Source of the DNA: Polysphondylium violaceum
Taxonomy: Eukaryota; Evosea; Eumycetozoa; Dictyosteliales; Dictyosteliaceae
NCBI GenBank assembly: GCA_000277445.1
Contig: AJWJ01000007.1
Span: forward strand, 1 to 64,000
Direction of reading: 5' to 3'
Length of the DNA stretch: 64,000 nucleotides
In this document: positions 57,565 through 64,000 of the stretch, piece by piece
Numbering within the stretch: position 1 is the stretch's first letter
Layout: each line of letters starts with the position of its first letter
The notes under the pieces: generated by a model
What the model was told of the DNA's origin: nothing
The model's database searches: none
The model's input: the letters and a program-made list of their open reading frames with translations, nothing else
Position numbers and translations under genes: made by a program

Positions 57565-57669
57565 TATATGATTATTATGTGTGTGGAAAAAAAATGAAAA
57601 TGAAAATGAAAATGAAAAAAAAAAATGAAAACTTCCCAACTACACAAACACATCACACACACACAGACA
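57565..57669. promoter_or_regulatory. 105-bp bidirectional promoter
   Basis: The entire space between the start codons of the S-formylglutathione hydrolase (minus) and SMG9 (plus). It contains a (GAAAAT)n-like A-rich run at 57594-57626 and a CA-rich patch (ACACACACACAG) next to the SMG9 start. It must hold both 5' leaders and core promoters. Confidence 0.6.
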
Positions 57670-59233
57670 ATGAGTAATAGCAACTCATCAAAGTCTAAAA
57701 AAGAGAATGATCATTCTACAAATACCTCTCCCCTAAAGGTTTTATCTAAAAAGAGTAATCTTAGCAGTAGTAGTAGTAGTACGAGTGGTAGTAGTGCGAG
57801 TAATGTATCTAGTATTTTATCTAGTCAGCCACAACCACAACCACAACAAATAGAGCAATCACAGTATAATAGGACAACATCTACCACAACAACCACAACA
57901 ACTACTACGACTACAACAAATAATTTAAATAATATACAATCATATAGTTCAGTAAAATTAATGGAGTTGAATAAAGCTTACAAGTTAACGTTGAATATAG
58001 ATCAATTATCTAAATTTATTTACCAAGATAATTCAAATTTTATAGTGGTCGGTATACTTGGATCACAATCAGTAGGGAAATCAACCATTTTATCATCACT
58101 TGTAAATCACTCAAACATCAACAACAACACCAATGTGTTTGAAATTCAAACTGAAAACAACTTTTCTATTGGTGAACATCAAACCATTGGTGTCGATGTG
58201 TTTGTCTCGCCCAATGATAGAATCATATATATAGACACACAACCACTCGAGAGTATATCGATCGTTTGCGAAATGATTGAAAAGAATCTAACGCTACCCA
58301 AGGTATACAACTCGGTCGAGCAGTACTATTATTTTCAATCACTGAAAATGATTGTGTTTTTATTGTCTATTTGTAATATAGTATTGGTGGTCCAGGAGAG
58401 CAAGTCTTTGGATTTGCCTATATGTAAATTAATTCGAACCGCCTTAATGATCCTCAAGAATAGAATACCTGATATTTTGTCCTCATCATCTACAACATCC
58501 TCATCCTCTTTGTCTTCATCCTCTTTGCCGTCCTCCTCAACTCTTCCCACCACCACAACACCATCCTCATCGTCATCATCCACACCATCATCCTCATCCA
58601 CGACCAACACTAGTACGCCAAACTCGAATCCCGAGTTGGACACGACTGAATACTTTGCAAAACTCGGTATGTGTATATCTATATCTATACTCTGACATAT
58701 ATCAACAAAGACACATCCACATCCACAAACACTAACTCTTACATTGATCATCATATCCATCATCTCCAGTATTTTTATTCAACAAGTTATCGGAAATAGA
58801 TTACGAAAATCCAGTATCGTTGGATAGATCATTGTCAACATTGTTTACCAATCCCAAGGATCTTTATCTTTACTATATTGAAAAAGTAAAAGAAAACAAC
58901 AGGATTCCCAACAACAGTGTCGACGACCATGGCGTCACAGATCACAACTATCAACAACAACAACACAACTCATTTGCCTACGACATTATCAACCAAACCA
59001 AATTTGATTATTTTTTTATACCCGATAAATTTATTCAACAAAACCAAGACACCTACAAGCAGTCGATTGATAACATTTACAAACACATTTTATCTGAAAA
59101 ACGATCAACATCCTTTCAAATCACCGAATCCATCTGGCAAAAACAAATTAAATTGATTTGGGCCTTTATCAAAGACAATGACATTATTGAAGCATATAAC
59201 AAACAATTGAGTAAAACAAAATTTAGTCAATAA
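57670..59233 (+). CDS. smg9: SMG9-like nonsense-mediated decay factor
   Basis: Two exons (57670-58666, 58770-59233) give 486 residues. A Ser/Thr/Gln leader precedes VKLMELNKAYKLTLNI, then the G-domain: FIVVGILGSQSVGKSTILSSL (P-loop), GEHQTIGVDVFVSPNDRIIY-IDTQPLES, QSLKMIVFLLSICNIVLVVQE and LIRTALMIL. The wording (QT-GVD-F, DTQP, VC/IC-IVLVVQ) is that of SMG9. A Ser/Thr/Pro loop interrupts the domain. The C-terminal half has FTNPKDLYLYYIEK and ESIWQKQIKLIWAF. Known role: SMG9 with SMG8 binds and restrains the SMG1 kinase that phosphorylates UPF1 in nonsense-mediated decay. Exon 1 ends in phase 1 and the join reads AKL-VFLFNKLSE. Confidence 0.85.
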
Positions 59234-59313
59234 ATAATAATAATTATAATTTAATATTAATAAACATTTGTTTAAAATTAATTTATATGTATAATCAATG
59301 AAAATATATTTAT

Positions 59314-60795
59314 TCAATGAGGTGGTGGCGATGATTGATCTTTATCTCTATAACTTCCAATAAAAACTTTACGACTATTATTATTATTATTATTATTATT
59401 ACTACTATTGTTTTGATTATTATTATTATTATTATTATTATTTTGGTTATTATTTTGATTATTATTATTAAATACTTGATTCATTTGATTTTGATGTTTT
59501 AATCTATCTTCTGAAGATAGTTTTAATGGATTTATATCATTGTCATTATTCTTTAATGAATTTATCGATGGTGATTTAATATTTTGATTATTGTTGAAAT
59601 TATTATTGGGATAATATTGTTGTTGATTACTATTATTATTATTATTATTATTATATTTTGTACTTCTTTGAATATCATCAGATGATAATTTCAATGGATT
59701 TGTATTTAAATCATGAGAAGAGAAATCGTTGTAATTTGTTTTTGATGGTGTTGGAGGTGATTTCATATTTTGTGGTTGTTGACCATATCTCTGATTTGGT
59801 GGTGAAATCCTAGAAAATGCATCATTTCTTGGTCTATTTTTAATGGGTTGTTTATTGCTAGAAAAAGAACCAGGAGGTGAGTTTTGAATAAATTGATTTT
59901 GTGTTGGTTGTTGTTGTTGCTGTTGAATTGGTTGAAACTTTGAAGGAGCACTATTGGAAAAAGGTTGAGAGGATGATAATAAATTATTATTACTGTGTAT
60001 ATTGGATGAAGATGATTGTTGATATTGTTGTGGTTGTTGGTGTGGTTGATGATGTTGTAGTGGTTGTTGATAATTTGAATAAAATGTAGATTTTCCAGGA
60101 GGAGAATTCTTGTTTATATAATTTGATTTAGGGGGTGATTGGAATATATTAGAATTGTTGTTATTCATATTATTACTGTTACTGCTACTATTGCTATTTT
60201 GTCGAAAGTCTGTAAAAGGACTAAGCCCCAACAAAGTGTCTTCATATTGAGTGCCATGATCACCTTGGATCGAAAAATGTGGTATTCCATAAGATGGTTT
60301 TTGTTGTTGTTGCTGTTGTTGGTAATAGAGCTTTTGTTGTTGATGTTGATGTTGTTGGTGGTGTTGGTGTTGTTGTTCATTGAAATGTAAATTATTGAAA
60401 TTTGAATTAACATCTTCGATAAACTGTTGCTGTTGATTGTTCTTAAAAGGATGAGTTGGAAATGGTGGTACTACTCCCTTGATATTTGAGGATGTTGAAG
60501 AGAGTTGAGGTGTTAGATTTTGAATATTACTATTAGTGCTATTGATATTATTGTTTGCAGGCGATGGTAATTGGTCAAAGGCAAACAATAGTTCTTCAGA
60601 AGGTGACGGATCCCAATTTAGTGAACTGTCGGACATAAGAACTGGACTCATTGGATCTTGAGATGATATCATTTGAGGTGTCAAATTATAAGGTGATTGA
60701 GGAATTGGTGGTGATAGATGAGAAGGTGGTGAGTCCATTTGAAATTGTTGTTGTTGTTGTTTTTGTTGTTGAACTTTTTGGTATTCATTGAAATA

Positions 60796-60826
<31 letters not shown>

Positions 60827-63800
60827 TGCTGTTGCTGTTGAATTTGTTGTTGTTGATATTGCTCTCCATAGCTATGCGATCTAAATCTATTTGGACCACT
60901 CCAATGATCTAGATGCATTCTTGGAACAAAAAGTGGTGGCGGTGGTGGACCAGTGCTATTGTTGTTGTTGTTATTATTATTGTTAAAATTGTTATTATAT
61001 TGCATATAATCTGATGGAAAACCAGATTGTGATCTCTTTCTTTGAGGTGAATTGTTTGGATACATTGGTGGCTTCATAATGTTATCATTGTAGGGATTAT
61101 TGAAATCCACGTATTGTTGCTGTTGTTGATAATTGATTGGCAACTCCATACCCTCTGAACTTGATAAACTATGATCATTGAAACCCAATGCATCACTTTT
61201 ACTTCTACCTCTTCTATTGTTGTTAAACACATTACTACCACTTGTACTTAAAATACTATTACTGTTGTTGTTATTATATGATTGTTTATCAGATCCAAAA
61301 GAGGAGCCATAATAATTGGAGGAAGAAAAATAGGGTGAATAGGGTATTTGTGCACCAAATATTGATGGACTTTGACCTAAAGGTAAATGTGATAATGATG
61401 CTGAATTTGAAAATGAATTTGGAAATATACTTCGAGGGGAATATGATTCTCCCAATTTAAATTCATTTGGATTCGTATTGTTATTATTATTGCTAGACCC
61501 AGATGGAAAGTTTTTAAAAGGTGGTATATTGTGTTTTTTAGTTGGCCCACCATTACTACTTGATAAAATTGGTGTATTTGAATTACTGTTGCTATGATAT
61601 TGTTGTTGTTGTTGTATATTGCTATTATGATTTTGATATTGTGGTATATTATTGTTGTTTATATGATTACTACTATTGCTATTAATATATATATTGCTTG
61701 GTATTGATTGAGGAGCAGAATGAATAAAATGTCTACGTTTACTAGGATCGGGGATATATGGACCTACATAAGGTTCACCTGTAATAAAAGGATGTTCCTT
61801 GGCTTGAGCAGGAGTCCATCTTTGATTGGGATCCAATTGTAATAATCCATTTATAAAATCTGTAAATATAATTCTATTTTGCTTTTCTTTTTCAATATCA
61901 CTTTGATTCATATTCTTTTTAAATCCATAGTTTTGAATAATCTCTGGTAAAGTTTTATAATTAAAATATTTTTTTGATGGTACCAATGTTGATTTTGTTT
62001 CCTATTTAAATTTAATAATATTATTAATAATCCTGCTCCATCTATCGATAAATCTTAATCTCTATATCTATATTTCTAAAGATATATCTATATATCTAAA
62101 TCTTACTCTTTGAAACTCTTCTTCAGATTTTAAATTATAAATTGGTTGGCCATCACTATCAAAATTTCTATTAAAATATTTCATTGAATGTTTTCCTCTT
62201 TGTAATAAATCATGATTAAAGACACCAAACATTTCAACGATTCGACTGATTTGATTATACTCTGAATTTCCAGGAAACAAGGGTAAACCTAAAAATAATT
62301 CAGCAGAAATACATCCCAATGACCACATATCTATTGATGAACAATAATGTGTACCAATTAAAACTTCTGGCGATCTGTAATGTCTTGATTGAATGTATGA
62401 ATATATAGTTTGATTTTCAAAACAAGCTGATCCAAAATCTATAATTTTAATTGCTGGTGAATTAACACTAAAATATAAATGAATGAATATGTTAGTTTAC
62501 CGCTACTACTACCAATCTATAGATAGATTATAAATACTTTTGTAATAAAATATTCTCTGGTTTAAGATCACAATGTATAATATTTGCATTTGACAATACA
62601 ACCAAAGCATCAAGGATTTGAATTAAAAACACTTTGATTAGATTTGTAGATAATCCTCTAAACATATTTTGTTTAATAAGTTCGTATAAATTTGCACTGA
62701 GTAATTCGAATACAATGCATAAATGTCTTTTATGAATAAATGAATCTAATAATCTAAGTATATGTGATTTATCTTCTGGATCAAATTGAACATTCAACTA
62801 TTATGTGTGTATGTATATATGTATTAGTAATCTATATATCTACAATACTACTATCCATATTATTATTATTATTAATAACTATATACCATTTTTAAAGTAT
62901 TAATCTCCAATTGACCTTGTTGAAAATACGCAGGTTTGTTTTTCAATATCTTTATAGCAACCAATTCATCGGTATCACAGTTTTTACACTTTACTACTTG
63001 ACCAAATGTACCTTGACCTAGTGAATCCAATACCTTGTATCTTTGACCATTGACTGATCCAATGATATCATTAACATAAACAATGTAATCAGCATTTGCA
63101 TTGTCACACTGTTCATTTGAAATTGGTTCTGCTGGATGTGTAAGTACTCTTCGAGGATTCAAAGATGATATATAATTGAAATCTTGATTACACTTTTTAT
63201 AAAATCTAAGTAAATTCTTTGTTAAACTTTCTATTGTCTATAGAGTATGTATGTTATAGTATTAGTATTCTGATATGTGATAATAGTAGTACTACTATAT
63301 TAAACACATACCCCTTTATGTCGTACATCATTTAATTCAATGGTTGTACTATTATCTGTAGTATTGTTGTTGTTATTTGAATAAAATGAAAAAGAGTAAT
63401 CATGTAAAACTGCTTTATGCTTTCCACCTCCGATACTTTGATTTCTTTTATGAGATTTTGAAATATCTTGTTTGGGTTTCTGTGATTGTGGCTGTTGTTC
63501 TAGTTGTTGTTGCTGCTGCTCTTGTTGCTGTGATTGTTGTTGTTGTTGTTGTTGTTGTTGTAAACTAATATCTATTTGTTTATCTTGATGTTTATGTTCA
63601 ATACAAAGTGCTGACTCTTTGTCTTCTTTAATAGTAGCGGTCATAGACGTAGGAGTAGGAGTTGTATTATCACTATTACCACTATTGCCGCTTCCACTAA
63701 TGTTATTGTTGTTGCTATTGATTTCACTACTATTCATATCACTACTACATCCACCACTGTGATTGATGCCACTGGTGTTGCTGCCATCCATTATATTGAC

Positions 63801-64000
63801 CGACGAGTAACTCATGGATGTTGCCGTTGTTGTGGTATTGTTGTTATTGTTGCTATTGTTGCTATTGTTACTATTGTTGCCAAGAAAGGCGGCCGAATCA
63901 CTCAGACCAGATTGCTGCACCGCCGATAGTAAAGTTGCTGTTGCTGTTGGCGAATCAATATCGACACCTACACCACCATCCATTTGGGTGGATGATGTTG
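59314..64000 (-). CDS. yakA: YakA, DYRK/Yak1-type protein kinase (5' end open)
   Basis: Five exons in the window (beyond 64000-63312, 63237-62887, 62797-62538, 62467-62107, 62001-59314). An ATG at 63983 (MDGGVGVDIDSPTATAT) is a possible start, but the frame stays open to the window edge. After a Ser/Asn/Gln leader comes RYKVLDSLGQGTFGQVVKCK, VAIKILKNKPAYFQQ, LRLLDSFIHKRHLCIVFELL, HCDLKPENILLQ, IKIIDFGSACFENQTIYSYI-QSRHYRSPEVLIG with the YxY autophosphorylation site, and PNQRWTPAQAKEHPF. The 780-residue tail is poly-N/poly-Q with S/P patches. In Dictyostelium YakA is known to end vegetative growth and start development under starvation. The tail-to-tail gap to SMG9 is 80 bp. Confidence 0.93.

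Overview
This window reads as nuclear DNA of a dictyostelid social amoeba. The evidence is AT-rich intergenic DNA full of poly-A/T runs, short AT-rich GT-AG introns (mostly 55-120 bp, often starting GTAAGT or GTATGT), long Asn/Gln/Ser/Thr homopolymers inside proteins, and family signatures typical of the group: YakA, an SH2-tailed Shk kinase, a FAN-type Lvs BEACH protein, FNIP-repeat relics, and ComC-like EGF surface proteins. The species cannot be fixed by eye. No tRNA, rRNA, CRISPR array or intact transposon was seen.

Layout. 1-0.7 kb holds a decayed FNIP-like fragment. 0.9-11.5 kb carries a Ras-like GTPase without a CAAX box, N-acetylglucosamine kinase, an ELMO-domain protein and an LvsF/FAN-like BEACH-WD40 protein. 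12-31 kb is an accessory block: three large type I surface proteins (one with leucine-rich repeats, two with EGF and a ComC-like C-terminal domain), a RING-like/B-box/STAND-NTPase/DUF2804-like fusion, a secreted protein with a possibly bacterial domain, a small tetraspan-like membrane protein, and an FNIP relic flanked by direct repeats. 31-36 kb has a SNAPC3-like snRNA transcription factor with a duplicated 5' exon relic, and a free-standing DUF2804-like protein. 36-64 kb is mostly housekeeping and signalling: S-adenosylhomocysteine hydrolase, CHMP1, a kinesin-6, a glutaredoxin-like protein, PXMP4, a ZIP zinc transporter, a polyQ degenerate-RING protein, Cdk8, an Shk kinase, S-formylglutathione hydrolase, SMG9 and YakA.

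How genes relate. There are no operons. Several neighbours are head-to-head with short shared promoters (105 bp between the S-formylglutathione hydrolase and SMG9 ATGs; 360 bp between kinesin-6 and the glutaredoxin-like gene) or tail-to-tail with stops only 64-80 bp apart. The most unusual gene is the TRIM-like STAND-NTPase fusion at 15.9-18.5 kb. Its C-terminal domain recurs as a stand-alone protein 16 kb away.

Exon joins were worked out by hand from splice sites and reading phase. Those for the BEACH, ZIP and SNAPC3 genes have unresolved junctions, noted in each entry.
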